DNA of 64,000 nt from Zerene cesonia (lineage: Eukaryota; Arthropoda; Insecta; Lepidoptera; Pieridae), in contig NC_052112.1 in assembly GCF_012273895.1 (NCBI RefSeq), positions 9,586,102 through 9,650,101 on the forward strand. The letters run 5' to 3'. The position numbers were made by a program, and so were the translations under genes. A model generated the notes under the pieces. It ran no database searches, had not been told where the DNA came from, and was given only the letters and a program-made list of their open reading frames with translations. Shown here one piece after another: positions 32,447 through 44,906 of this stretch. Every line of letters starts with the position of its first letter. Position 1 is the first letter of the stretch.

Positions 32447-34690
32447 CGTGTACGCGATGGCACAAAGCAAATTTTTAATTGTGTGAGTGTTAGCTTCCTA
32501 AGTTTTCTGATGCTATCAATACATTTTATACAACTAAATACATTACACATCTTTGTTACTAAATTAACTCCGGTATATATCATTTTATCAACCAAGAAGA
32601 CTTGAATAAAATATGACGACTCAATGTCATAATTATCTTCCACTAGCTGTACGCCCCGCCATCGTCTGTGGTACATATATTCTGGTGGTACATATCATAG
32701 CCAATGTCGTTCAGTGAAGTTGCAGCTTTCTAATAGTGGAAGAATTTTTGAAATACAAACATACAAAACATATAAAAGTTTCCTCTTAATAATTAACGTA
32801 GATAAACTTTCATTTCGAAGCCATGTTACACAATAATGCGGGTCATAATAACGAAAAAATCATGTTTTTTAGTTTTCTACTTAGTTTAAAAAACTTACAA
32901 AACCATTAATCAATTAAGTAATAACTATTTGTAGGTATTGAAGTAAGCTTCACCTGTTAAACATTAATACCTCTTTTATTATGAATTTTGTACATTATTT
33001 GTTATATGCCAGATAATTATATTTCGAAATAAATACAGCTGTATATCTGATTTTACCGTATCTAGGCCAATAATGCCTTATCCATTGTTATGTATTAATT
33101 TTCAAGTATGAAAAGCTTTAAGCTACGCGTAGACCAGTGCAATTAGGGTTGTGATTTAAGATTATGCAGTTCTATTTATGCTAGATTAAAACACTAACGA
33201 GAAAAGTCTAGGTTTCTAGGTCGAATGGACTAAGTGAAAACTTGTTTTAGCTGAATAATGTACGAATATTTTAAACTATAATTTTAGAGATGAATAAATA
33301 TGACCTGATTCATTACAAAGAGAGATCGCGTTGTCTCACTTGCACTATGTTTCGTTCCCTGTCTTGCCATCCTAAGTACAATGAAAATTAATGTAATTTT
33401 TGCATAAACTGCATTATCTTACAGTGGAGTATAAGTCCATGATGTAGACGTTTGAAAACAGACACTTTTTTCAGCGAATTCAAAGAGGTCAGTTCTGTTT
33501 AGTCTATGTAATTAACTTTGGCAGGTTTAGTGTGATATTATTTTATATATTTAATCAATTAGGGCTTTTTAAAACACCACAAAAAAAAGGTTTACAACAT
33601 AAGCACTGATGTTAACATCGGCTATGGTTTTTTATTAAATTTTTTATTATATAATAGGAAAGAAATTTACGAAATTACATTACGATAACGTATTATTTCC
33701 ATATACCCTACCTATTCCCAAAGACTTTCCATTTCTTTATTAAAATATATCAGACTATAGTAACATCGAACATTTTCGAACGACAAAAGCGAATTCGTTC
33801 TCTAAAAAACAGACGGTACCCATTTTCCTATCATATAAAAGCAACACCAACATCTAATTATCACAAGGACATTATGAAACACGGATCACAAATGAGCATT
33901 GTTCTTAGATATTCCCCACTTTTAATTAGGGCCATCCTGCTCTAATGTCGGTCGGTAAATCATCGTGCCAGTTGTTATTATTATTTGTTTCATAACAAAC
34001 GCGGTAACCTAAATTTTTAACCTTTGTACGTTCTTTGTTCAGATCTGTTGAGTTTTGCGGCGCTGCGGGCGTAAAATCTGGTATTGTTAAATACTTCCTT
34101 GTACATAAATATTAATGTATTACGAAATGGAGATTTAGTGGGTCGAGGTTTGCGAGGTTTTTCGTAAGAATTACGATTGTAATGAGATCATAACTTCTTC
34201 AATGTTTGTTGCAATGGTTATGGGGGAAGTTTCGTGGTAGACCATAAAAGCATATGGTTTTGGTTATTTCTAACATAAAATGTAACGTATCGCAGTTTGT
34301 AATTCAGTTATTACATTATGAGGATAGACTTCAATAGAATAAATGATAGATTATTTTTGTTTTGTTTGACAATTTAGAGGATGCAAAACGTTCTAGGACT
34401 GCAAATTATTAAAAAGTTTATGATAAATTTAGAAGTTCTCTTAAAAAAATGTTCACTTATAAGATGTCGATTTTTTTTAATCTTGTCTTAAGGTTAAGCA
34501 ACTGTTTATGTGCAAATATTTGTTATGCTATAATAATAATTATGCATACAGTTTATTATACAGTAGGTACTATACTATTTTCTAGTTTCACATCCATTTG
34601 CCCCATTTTCTATTTATTACAATGAATTCTTCTATCTGTCAATTATTTTTGCCTCCGATACTATGAAAAGTTATAATTTTTTGATTTTTA

Positions 34691-34700
<10 letters not shown>
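32447..34700. other. Unique AT-rich DNA, no gene seen
   Basis: No gene or classified repeat. The block 33830-33990 is unique and somewhat less AT-biased, with TTTTAATTAGGGCC and CTAATTATC sites. Confidence 0.5.

Positions 34701-34780
<80 letters not shown>
34701..34780. repeat. (TA)n microsatellite, about 40 units
   Basis: Uninterrupted alternating T and A over about 80 bases. Confidence 0.97.
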
Positions 34781-34785
<5 letters not shown>

Positions 34786-35077
34786 CACGCACAATTTTGA
34801 CTACGAAATTGAAAAATCGGCTTCCAAACAAAATATTCAAGTTCTATACAAATGTACCACAAAGGCTCAAAGAATTCAGATTTGTTTCAGGAGTACCCTC
34901 AAAGCTGGATACAGCTATACCAGCTCTAACAAGCTGTCCACGAATAATGACGCTTTGTAGTGTAGCCTTCAGTCCCTTGATTGGTTTATGGTCTGTAAAA
35001 ACATCAATTGTTATTCGAATGTCTATTCTTCTAACGTTCTACCCGCTTCGCTCTCGCTGTTAAAAGGTATTCCCAAA
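34781..35077. other. Unclassified block
   Basis: A frame of 88 codons starts here at a non-ATG codon. The encoded peptide has no signature I recognise. Could be a decayed mobile element; the 35041-35060 CCGCTTCGCTCTCGCTG resembles a Helitron 3' motif. Confidence 0.35.
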
Positions 35078-35236
35078 AGAATGAGGCCCGTTTCCTTTTC
35101 TTTCCCGTCCCAGTCCATTCCTTCTTTCCAGTCGTTAATCCTTTCCTTATCCCTTACCCCATAAAAGCGGGCAGCGCATCGCAGAGGCACTACCTTTGCT
35201 GTGTTCATGGGCGGTAGTGGTTGCTTACCATCAGGT
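35078..35236 (+). repeat. SINE family E, headless copy (E5)
   Basis: Begins at GAATGAGGCCCGTTTCC and contains CCCGTCCCAGTCCATTCCTT, CCCCATAAAAGCGGGCAGCG and GTTCATGGGCGGTAGTGGTT. The head of E1 is absent, as in E4. Confidence 0.7.
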
Positions 35237-35397
35237 TAATAAAATGCCTTTCAATACTAATAAAAAGTCTTTAATTTCTATAAATACACTTTCGCGTTTA
35301 TAATATTAGTAAGTACACCAAATCTCAGACAAATCAGTTTAGTCGTTTTAATAATAATAAATAACAAACACATCCACATTATATTGGGTTTCACTGT

Positions 35398-35470
35398 AAG
35401 GACACAGACCTCCTATGAGGGTTCAAGCCACGCTGGCCTAATGTGTGGTGGATAACACATACAATGGCTG
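35398..35470 (-). repeat. SINE family D fragment (D2)
   Basis: GGACACAGACCTCCTATGAG, GGTTCAAGCCACGCTGGCC, with the order of the family D 3' half on the minus strand, and an internal deletion. Confidence 0.6.
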
Positions 35471-36569
35471 ATTTTCTAGTATCGAAGATAATATAATTGA
35501 GCAGATAAATTGCTCAAACAATATTGTTTTTTGTAGTCTCGGTTAGCCTGGATCTTTTTGATTATAGTCGAAACTTACCGCTTCTAAACCCCCTGGTCAT
35601 CAACATCCACAAATATAATCGGTATACCACAAACTTTGCTTGATACAAAGTTTTGAAGGTACGGAATTTACAGTAACATACATTATTCAACAGAATAAAC
35701 GTAAACTATTATGAATGCAAGATTACAATTCACAGTAAATATCGGAACATGACAAGATGACGTGTCCTATCTTATCCCTCGGGTTCTGAGAAATCGCTTT
35801 CGGATTGTCACTTGGTTGTCCCATTCCTGATTCTTGACGTGGATTTTAGTTACTATTGCCTATATACTATATATTATATCAATGTAATATAGTAAAAACC
35901 GTTAGACGGCAACCTATTTTCTGAAAATTTCATCTTTTTGAAATTGAAATCTGTCAGAATCGCGATCCTTAACATATTACATAACATAATCTATCTATCT
36001 AAATCTGTATAATTGTGAAATGCTCATTCGATATAACAGGTGGTTAGATATTTTAGATATTTTGATAGTATATTAAGTAAACATTGAGCTTTAGTAAGTA
36101 GTACTCAGAAGGACGATATTTGATTTGAGGAAAGGCGTAACTCAGCCTCTACGCAATTTCGTAGACGCTACGATATTGTGCGTAGCCCCCAGTTAATCAG
36201 TCATATTTGTGAAACTTTAAAGAAATATTTATTAATGTTTGTTCTTTAATCGTCAAATATAGCTGCAAAAATAATTGTAGGAGAATAATAAAATTTAAAT
36301 ATATTTATTATATGAGGAGCTCCATTGTAAAGTAGGTAAAGTAAGATGAGGTTTGATTTAATTTGCCTGGTTTTTATGGCTATAGTAGAAGCCTTATTTT
36401 AGTATTTAAATACTTATAGATTCTCAGTTTCAAATATGACTTCTGCTGTCTGAAAAATTTAACAAATACCCCACATATTTGTCAGTCATCTAATAAGAAA
36501 TTTAACTAACTTTTTCTCCAATAGATTATAATATTCGCATCAAACATTATCATGCTATCGAGTAAATCA
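35471..36569. other. Unique AT-rich DNA, no gene seen
   Basis: Nothing recognised. Confidence 0.55.
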
Positions 36570-36599
36570 AAACAGATACCCGACCGTTGGGACAAGTTG
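36570..36599. repeat. 30-base sequence repeated at 37167-37196
   Basis: AACAGATACCCGACCGTTGG with a following GACAAGTTG is present here and again at 37167-37196 with one difference (GGGAC against GGAAC). The second copy lies inside an insertion flanked by (TA)n. Confidence 0.75.
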
Positions 36600-37074
36600 C
36601 TAGCAATTCATTAAAACGGCCAATGTGTCTGCGTTACTTGATATACGGCGTCGGATTCGAATGTGCGTGGTTCAATTGAAAGGCTTTTAATTTTAGATTA
36701 GCTGGAACGGCAAGAATTATGCCGGGATTATGTCTCTTGGATTCTATTTATCCGGGTACAGGTACATTATTTACCCGGTCAATTTTTTATTAATTATTTG
36801 TATAGTACCCGAATAAATAGTCACATCGCTGTTATTTAGGCTGGTTATAGTATCGTGCTGATCGTTGGTTCTGACAGCTAAAACGTATGAATTCTATGCA
36901 CCTACGCTTACTCTAAAACGCAGCATAGAGGTTCCTGCGTTACGGCTGGTAATACCGACGGTCAGCATGCCGTCAGGTATTATCGATTGGGGTCTGTTCT
37001 CAGACTTGCTGAATACACCCAAAAATAGAAAAAAAAAATGGTTAATTTGTTCAACGGTAATGTCAAAAACTTAA
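36600..37074. other. Unclassified block of lower AT content
   Basis: 36840-37015 includes a 69-codon frame starting at a non-ATG codon. A CTGTTATTTAG acceptor-like sequence sits at about 36839, but no matching donor was found, so no exon is called. Confidence 0.35.
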
Positions 37075-37348
<274 letters not shown>

Positions 37349-37528
37349 TTTAATGACATAATGGGAAACTGAACGGGTGGGTAAGCAGATGATTTAAAAT
37401 TCAATTTTATATTGTTTGAATTTTTCTATGCAAATTAAACAATAAGTCACTTCAGTTGACGTCAAATGTCATATTTTAGTCATTTTTGAACATTTATTAA
37501 TACAAAATAAATTAAGTAATATGAAATT

Positions 37529-37695
37529 CTAGCTGTAACCATTGGCGTCACTAGCGTGGTACCCGGGTGAAAGCCTGTGTGCTAATCCAGATTATAATCT
37601 ATCTCTGTACCAAATTTTAAAAAGATACGATAAGAGTTTTGCGCTCGAAAGAGTAACAAACATTAATTATACATCCATCCATATCCATCAATAAG
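37529..37695 (-). mobile_element. Helitron-like element, family G (G2), diverged
   Basis: CTAGCTGTAACCATTGGCGT, CTAGCGTGGTACCCGGGTGA and AGATTATAATCTATCTCTGT, in the same order as G3 (55861-56033) on the opposite strand. The 5' terminus is degraded. Confidence 0.7.
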
Positions 37696-37708
37696 CGCCA
37701 TTATTATG

Positions 37709-37750
37709 TAATTTTTAGTTTTATAGCATTAAAATGCTTTATAAATATTG
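37709..37750. repeat. Family J outer segment (J4)
   Basis: AATTTTTAGTTTTATAGCAT then TAAAATGCTTTATAAAT is the same outer piece as in J1 and J3. Confidence 0.5.
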
Positions 37751-37983
37751 AATCATCTATGAAACAAAACGCTTTAATGCAAGTATTGACATTAAGATCC
37801 AATTATTTTATACTCGCATCTCGCTTATATCTGGAGCCACTGATTTCGTAGTGATTTGTAGTAAGAGACGCTTCGTGATAGTCCAATACATTCTGCATGT
37901 TAATTATTTAAACTAATTACTCACGAGTATACACGAATGTTTTATTTTCGTATCTTTTTTATCGGCACTATTTTCACCGTTAT

Positions 37984-38284
37984 TTTGAGTTCCGTACCCT
38001 AAGGGTAAAACAGTTTGATTTTACTGAGGCTTTTTACTAATACTTCGCTGTCTGTTTGTCCGTCCGTCTGTCAAGATATATGTCATGATGCCGTTAAAAG
38101 CAGTTGAAATGTTTAAATATGATACATTTCGGTTGCTGCTATATCAAATAATAAAAATAGAGGTTAAGCAACGGCTAGTACGGTCGCAAGCTGGATGGGT
38201 GATCTTTTTTTGAATTACTTTTTAGCTTATTTGTAGAGAATCTTTATCGTCGTGAGTTCGACTCACACATTACCGATTTTTTGG
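37984..38284 (+). repeat. 5S-rRNA-like SINE, family M (M2)
   Basis: Starts TTTTGAGTTCCGTACCCTAA and GGGTAAAACAG. The core at about 38163-38204 reads GGTTAAGCAACGGC, then GCTGGATGGGTGATC, closely resembling the internal promoter part of insect 5S rRNA (AAGCA-CGTCGGGC ... GATGGGGGACC). It is followed by GTGAGTTCGACTCACACATT. The other rRNA parts are absent, so this is a repeat with a 5S-like module and not a 5S gene. Confidence 0.65.
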
Positions 38285-39110
38285 TTATTTGAAATGTTTT
38301 GGATTTACTATACACGGTGTCCCGCCGGTGGTATACTATGCTCAATGTATCTAATAGTTTCTCATACGCTGATCATGTAAAAAATACTCATAAAATCCTC
38401 AACTAATCCACGATACATTCTTAAAAATCTATGGGTTCACCCCTAGCTGGCTATAGACGCAGTGCCCACATTAAACGTCCACACAGCGTTTAAGAAAAAA
38501 ATCAAATAAGAATTGTTTAGGTTTGTAATTTTTACAGAGTGTAATCGTGAAGTGTGCACAGGTGATTATCCGTAACTATTACATATCTCACAAGACATTA
38601 AACTTATTTCCAAAGTACGTTACCTAATAAGGAAAATGACATGATAACTTTAACAATAAAACGAGAAATATACAAAATTACATAAAAATCTCCCGGATGC
38701 GATCAATTATTATTCTTTGTATTGTTATGTAATATTACATTATATATTTTAATTTAATTTGAAACCTATAATGTCAAACAAAATGCGATTAAAATGCATA
38801 AAAATAACAATTATGTTTGTAAAGAAAATATATTTTCTTTTAAGGGTTGAACCCCATAACCTCAACGCTGGCAGCGTCCATACTTTAGTACATATAACAA
38901 GAGCCTATAAATAACCCTCTTCTCCCAATTTCTCCCCGTGCCACTTACTACATTGATCGATCAAGTGTACGAAACCTCAAGGCATGTCATATGTTACAAA
39001 TTAAACTTCAGGCGGTTTCATTGACACATTAATGTATACACGTATTCCGTACTTTATTTGCAGAATTTAAATTGAGTTTTGATTATAAATGTTAGAAACT
39101 TGTTTTATTA
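38285..39110. other. Unique DNA, no gene seen
   Basis: A B-box-like GGGTTGAACCC (palindromic) at 38844-38854 stands in otherwise unclassified sequence. Not enough for a SINE call. Confidence 0.5.
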
Positions 39111-39111
39111 T

Positions 39112-39310
39112 ACACGCTATTTATCCGCGGTTTGCCTGCGTAGTCAAAGGATAGATAGTGTCGGAATTTTCCCTGTATGTTCACTTTCTGTGGATTTTCC
39201 GATATTATATATAAATATCTCCATTCGTTGGAAGGAGACCCCAGACTCAAACTAACTTTGTACCAATCAGATAAAAGGAATAGGCGTGAAGTAGAAGCAG
39301 ACTGAATGAC
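39112..39310 (-). mobile_element. Helitron-like remnant
   Basis: ATCCGCGGTTTGCCTGCGTA with AGTCAAAGGATAGATAG is a decayed Helitron 3' end. The CTAG and opposite terminus are lost. Confidence 0.4.
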
Positions 39311-40299
39311 TTTTAAATATATAATTGAAATACAACAATATTGGGGATATTCGAAGTTTATTATTTCGTTTTATTTCATTTATATTACATACCTTTTATT
39401 ATTCGAAGCTTAAAAGTTAAGTGCGTATCTCGCTTGCGTTAAGGGAGGTCCTTACTAGGAGGGAATGAGGTGAATTTTAAAGCAATTTGTGTTCGAATAA
39501 TTTCTCGATGTTTCAGATGACATGAAAATACACAATAATTAAATACAAAAATGTACACAAGGCGGGCTTATTGCTACATAGAAATTTATATTCAAATTCG
39601 GATCCCACCCGAAAATAATTAGCACACCAACAGTGTATTATATCAAATAGATAACCACAGCAGTTGGGTTTGATTAAATTTGGTGTACAGATGGATCAAT
39701 CTGTCGCTATCAATCGGCAACGATTCAGATGTCAAGTGGCAATTACCCTCAATGTTAGAAATTACATGTAATATACCCCGTCATTATTTGAATAATAGCG
39801 AGTAAGGGCCAGCGTATACTGGAGCGAACAGTACGGCGAGTATATCGTGGAATCTTTTAAACTTTTATTAGCTTCCCCTGTATGTTTGTGTGGAACCGAC
39901 TCGTTTACACTCGATTCTGACCCTCTTTAAACCGACAGGCTTAATTCAAACTTTGTTCACTTGTCAAGGACTGGTATATACAATAATTTCATGAGTTATA
40001 TAATAATAATAAAAATCGTCTTTATTTAGTCCTCACAACATTAGTACGTAACAAAAATTTAAAAATACAGATAAGAGAAAGGATAACGTTGTGAGAGACT
40101 GTTGCCTGAAGAAGACTAAAGAACTAAAGACTACATAGAAGTCTTAGGTTTCTCACCAGTTTATCTTATTATTCTGATTAGTAAGGGCTATATTTATTTA
40201 ATACAAAACTTGATTTTACCACTCTCATCTTTGAATTGCAGATCAATTGTAAGTTTAATAGTACTTACTACTTTAAACTAAGAAACTCTTCTAATTCAA
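39311..40299. other. Unique DNA with one T-rich repeat tail
   Basis: 40001-40080 (ATAATAATAAAAATCGTCTT then TATTTAGT) resembles a reversed LINE tail. Nothing else recognised. Confidence 0.45.
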
Positions 40300-40475
40300 A
40301 AATAACTCTGTCTTTTCCTCACCCCTAAACCACTGAACTGATTTAGATGATACGGTTAGAGACCTGAGAGAGCACATAGAAGAGATTTCTATTCAGGAAA
40401 TCCAAAGGGGAAGGGAATTATACTGTTAAAACCCCTGAACTACACATCCTTTCCTTTGGCTACGAGAGCGGAGCC
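40300..40475 (+). mobile_element. Helitron-like remnant of the CTGT subfamily
   Basis: CCCCTAAACCACTGAACTGA, TTTAGATGATACGGTTAGAG, GAGAGCACATAGAAGA and a 3' GGCTACGAGAGCGGAGCCGC resemble the element at 20219-20441. Termini are lost. Confidence 0.5.
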
Positions 40476-41132
40476 GCCATGAAACTAATTCAACTTATAT
40501 ATGACTAAAATTGGTTGAAGCCAACATATTTACATAAAACAACTGACGTAGCTGTCATTCAATATACAAGCATTAAAATATTACCAAGTAAGGGAACTAC
40601 ACCCTTACCTGCTTCACAATTAAGGTCATATTCAGTTTCCAATAATGACAAAATAGAAAACGTAGCGTGTATAATTGTAAACCCTGCGACAACACCTCGC
40701 CGCTGACTTCATTAAAAGTTTACCCAAGTATTTCAACTCAAACATAACCTTAATCTGTTCGTAGCTGTTTTATGATTGTACTTCTCAGAGTTTTCAAATT
40801 ATTTTTAATGCAGCCCGTTTAATAGGTCATTGTCAAGGGAGATTTATTTTTTAAAGTTTTAACGTTGTGGGATTCCTTTGGGAATGTGGCGACGTGTCCA
40901 TCCTATGCCTGCTCCGTTGTTCTGTTTAAAGTAATTGAATTTTATAAGTTTAACGTAAATAATTAATATTTTAAGGAAGACAGATAAAGATTTTTCTAAT
41001 TTCTTGTTAGTAGATAATACTAATACTGTGTGTGTTGTTAAGAATAGAGTTTCTTTATATTTTAGCGTATCAGAGTCTATTAGGCGATCACCTCTTCACA
41101 AGTACAACAAACACATAAGTAGGTATACTTCT
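40476..41132. other. Unique DNA, no gene seen
   Basis: Nothing recognised. Confidence 0.55.
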
Positions 41133-41272
41133 ATACTGAAGCTGTTCAAAAGTTTGTTTGTTTGAACACTCTTATATCAGGAACAACTGGCACGAATTCG
41201 TTTATAGAACTATACGTGATGCTAGAGAGCTAATTGGGCATATATATGTACAACAGCGGAGTAGTATTAAAT
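41133..41272 (+). mobile_element. Helitron-like family C (C5), strongly diverged
   Basis: CTTCTATACTGAAGCTGTTC, TGTTTGTTTGAACACTC, TATATCAGGAACAACTGGC and GTACAACAGCGGAGTAGTA follow the family C order with many changes. Confidence 0.5.
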
Positions 41273-42480
41273 AAAACTTAGGAGCATTTAAATAAGATAA
41301 CAAAGATGTCATATTCAGCCAACTCCTCTGACTAGCACTCCATTTTAAAACGCGTCAAGCTTTCATCCGTACGAATGAGACCCTAATAGCTCTAAAGCAT
41401 TTCATCAGCTCACATTAAGTCAAACGAATTTCAGGCGTATTCACTGATCCCCATTCCTTCAATTTTCGTTCATTCGCAGGATATCTTCAGAGGCAGGTGG
41501 TGTACAGGGTGTTTGATGTTTAATGAATTAATTTCGGTCGTGTTTTATATGGGTCGCGCGATAAGTCGCTTATCTTATTTGTGAACGGAGTGTGGTGTGG
41601 AATTTAATTCGTGAAATTACAGTTGATTAGTTTTTTTTCAGTTCGTAACATGCGAGAACGACAAACAAAATACGTTATAGTTGTTTGTTAGTTTTCAACC
41701 GACTTGACAAAAACTGAGTTTCTCAATTCGGCTGTTTGTTCGAAAGCTAGTATCTCCCGTGTGATCTCATTTAAATTTAGTCTAGTTCTAACAATTTGAG
41801 GAAAAAATTGTTTAGTATTTTTTAAGAATAGTTATGATTGTATGTCCAGTTGAAAGCAATATTGGTGCAAATAAAAATGGAGAGATCGAAGTGAATTTAC
41901 AAGGAATTAATATTATGCAGTTCAAAAATTTAAAATGATTTCCAAAATATTATTACTGCATTATCTTTTATTAATATGTTGATAACTTAAACAAATCCAC
42001 TTTTACAAGGAAGAAAAATAACAATATGTTCATATTTTAGCGAAGTTTGTAGATGTCACAGTTTATACACCCTGTATACAAAGCAAGGTGCGATCTAAAT
42101 TGAATCGGAATTGAAGTCTCATACGAAAACCTTTGTCGTCTCGCGTAAAGACCTCTGCGTACTCGTCTCAACATTTTTTCATCTTCCATTTGATTCACCC
42201 TGTATTTTAATATATTGAGTTTTTATGACACTCCTGTATTGTATTGTAATTCATGGAATTTGCTGTGAGAGTATTGTGTGAAAGTTAAATATTTTTTTAC
42301 AAGCAAATATTGTGGAAGAAATATTATTTGTTTCATTATTTCGAGAATCGTATTTGAAGTTTCAAATCAATACAAAGCGAACTTAAATTAAACCAAAATG
42401 AATACCAATGGATTATAGTGATTGGTATAAGTTATTCAGTTAAAGTTGTAATTTATTATACCTATAATTTAGAACAGCAC
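41273..42480. other. Possible TIR element and unique DNA
   Basis: TACAGGGTG at 41503-41511 faces CACCCTGTA at 42068-42076 and 42196-42204, which might be short terminal inverted repeats. A dispersed fragment beginning CAACCGACTTGACAAAAACT lies at 41695-41815. The 41350-41500 stretch is unique with TAATAG and CATTAAG sites. No gene is supported. Confidence 0.4.
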
Positions 42481-42490
42481 AAGTGATGAA

Positions 42491-42521
42491 TGTTTATTTT
42501 TTATCTCGAATTCAGGTGAGT
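42491..42521 (+). promoter_or_regulatory. Candidate recursive splice (ratchet) site
   Basis: TTTATTTTTTATCTCGAATTCAG cut at 42515 is followed immediately by GTGAGTAAAG, so a 3' splice site directly abuts a good 5' splice site (GTGAGT). This is the arrangement of a zero-nucleotide exon used to split long introns. The pyrimidine tract is reasonable but interrupted by CGAA just before TTCAG. It makes sense only if this strand is transcribed as a long intron, which I cannot confirm. Confidence 0.3.
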
Positions 42522-43691
42522 AAAGAAAAGTTTGTGTCTAATACCAAGTGATATCTGTGAAACATCCACTACATTTATATATTGGTTTGTGCAACTGCTT
42601 TATAAAGTAATAAAACAATAGCTGGCCAAGATAAAAGGTAGACGCTTCTCGTCCATTTAGTTACAATTACAATAGAATTCATTCGTGAAAACTGAACACA
42701 AATAATTAGACTCCTCACTCTCTTAATAAGAATGGATTACATTAAAAACTGCACATTCCTCATTCCATTCCTACATAATATCATATTTTATTCTATCACG
42801 ATTGTTCGTCAGTTGCCTGTAAAACAGTTACCAGAAACTATTACAAATGCGATGGAGTTATTGGTATGACTGTTGTGTCTAGAGACACTTTGGTGGCTAG
42901 TTAGTGGACCCAGATTTTTTTACCGCAGTTAAACATTTAAAACTATATTAAGATTCATTATAATGCGCATTAAAAAACCGACTTTAATAAATTCCGGCGC
43001 TATACTAAAACTATGACATTTATGACAAGAGCTCTTAAATGTTCTTCAGCCGAGAGAAGTCGCGGACAACAGCTAGCTATAATTGAATTGATTTAAAGGG
43101 ACTACAATTCATATAACTTGTCACAAAAGTGGCAGTTAATGACGCATAGCGTAATAATTGTATCCCTTTTCAAATATATTCGTCAAGAAATTTTGATAAA
43201 TGCTCGAATTGCGTGTGTTACAATTAATTACATGTAGGGTTGTGATTTGTATTCGCCGTTTTTCGGAACAAGGATTTTTTATCGTTCAGATATAAGATAC
43301 GGGTTAATTTATGATTTTCTTTTGTAATGGGATAATTTTTAGCATACATTTAACGTTAATGGCGAGTCATCGTGAAATAAATAAACAGGTAATTATTATG
43401 GCAACAAAAACGCTTATGAGACTGTAATTTTCATTTTTATTGCCCTCTAAAATATACATTGTTTATTTGGTATTGTGGTAGCTTTGAGAAGAAAATATGT
43501 GCTGAACATTTTGACCTTATAGATTCATTCCTTTAAATCTAATTAAGTCATAATTAAATACCATCAAATAAATCCCAAGAGGGTGCCAAAGGTAATATAT
43601 CACTATTATTATCGAACCTCTTATTTGGAAACGTTTAGTAAAATATAATGATGGCTATGTTGCTTCCATATATTAAAAATTTTAGCCGCCC
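42522..43691. other. Unique AT-rich DNA, no gene seen
   Basis: Nothing recognised. GAGAGAAGTCGCGGACAACAGCTAG near 43060 could be a decayed Helitron 3' end. Confidence 0.5.
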
Positions 43692-43853
43692 CTAGCTTTG
43701 CTGTGGTATATACAGAAAATACAGCACATAGAGCCTACTACTCGTATATATCTCGCAGTGAAAAATATTGATTGAAATGGGTCCAGTAAATCCTGAGATT
43801 CAAACAAACGAACTCGTTAGCTTTATATTACTATTATAGTAGGTATATAGTAG
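43692..43853 (-). mobile_element. Helitron-like element, variant
   Basis: CTAGCTTTGCTGTGGTATAT at one end, TATTACTATTATAGTAGG at the other, and GAAATGGGTCCAGTAAATCC inside. Short and diverged. Confidence 0.45.
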
Positions 43854-44906
43854 GTATATATAAGATTATTTTTGTTTGCTTAGAACAATACAAACTCGAA
43901 ATTTCTTTGACAAGGAGAACGCCATAGCTATCCTGAGTAAAACAGGTATTTTTTCACACAAAATTACCAATACATATTAGTTTTACTTGCAAAACCCTAA
44001 CGCCTGTCAGATTGCAAAGAATCTGGCATGACTTATAAATTTCCCTTTATTAGTTTAAATTGCTTGGTTCTATGAATAATTAATTTCTGGAATTACAGTA
44101 ATACGATGCAAATTGCTGAATTTAATTCGCGTTAACTTTTGAAAACCAATTTATTTCTTAAACACGTTCGTAATAGCTTTTCAGTGGAATGTTTTTCGCA
44201 ACACATATTCGGACTTAAATATAGTGTGTTACAGTCGATAATTGATTAGTTTGTTTTTTAGAAATGTTAACCAAACTTTCATATACGGGAAATGTATGAA
44301 TAATTAATAAATTCTTTATAGATAGTTTACAAAACCTCATGTAGTCAAAAACTTAAGAAAGTTTATATGGCATAATAAATATTTTTTATAAAAGGCTACG
44401 TAGCTTTTTTTAAATAACTTCCGCATTATGCTGTATGTATGTCTGACAAATAATCATACAAAATAAACGATAAATAACAACAGAAAAATATAACAACAAA
44501 ATTAAACATCCAATAAACGTTTTCTAATAAGTATATTTCGCGATCTTTACAAACCTGAACTAGACTTCTGTGTAAGAACCTTCACTTTCACTTCTACTGT
44601 CATCAAAGTATAACGTAATAATACAGTGTTTTCTTAAAAGCAGACTTGGATTCGTACACAAAATAAATCCCTTGAAAAGCAATAAAACGTTCTTCAGAAC
44701 TGCAGCCACCGATGAAACAGGTACCCTTTATAGGTTGAGATGTTTTATTTGTAGATTTATAAATTCGTGGAACTTTACTATTATGAAGACGAGATCATAT
44801 TTTTTAAAACTAGCATTATATAGTTTTAATACTTGTATGTTTCCAACACCTTTAGACATGATTTTTATTCATTTTAAACAGACAGATTAAAGTCAAACTT
44901 TATACA
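43854..44906. other. Unique AT-rich DNA, no gene seen
   Basis: Nothing recognised. The frame at 44672-44890 has no ATG-initiated or splice-bounded support. Confidence 0.5.

Noticed and set aside
34701..34780. CRISPR array or origin-like AT tract
   Set aside because: Simple (TA)n microsatellite in a eukaryotic genome; no spaced repeats anywhere in the window fit a CRISPR array.
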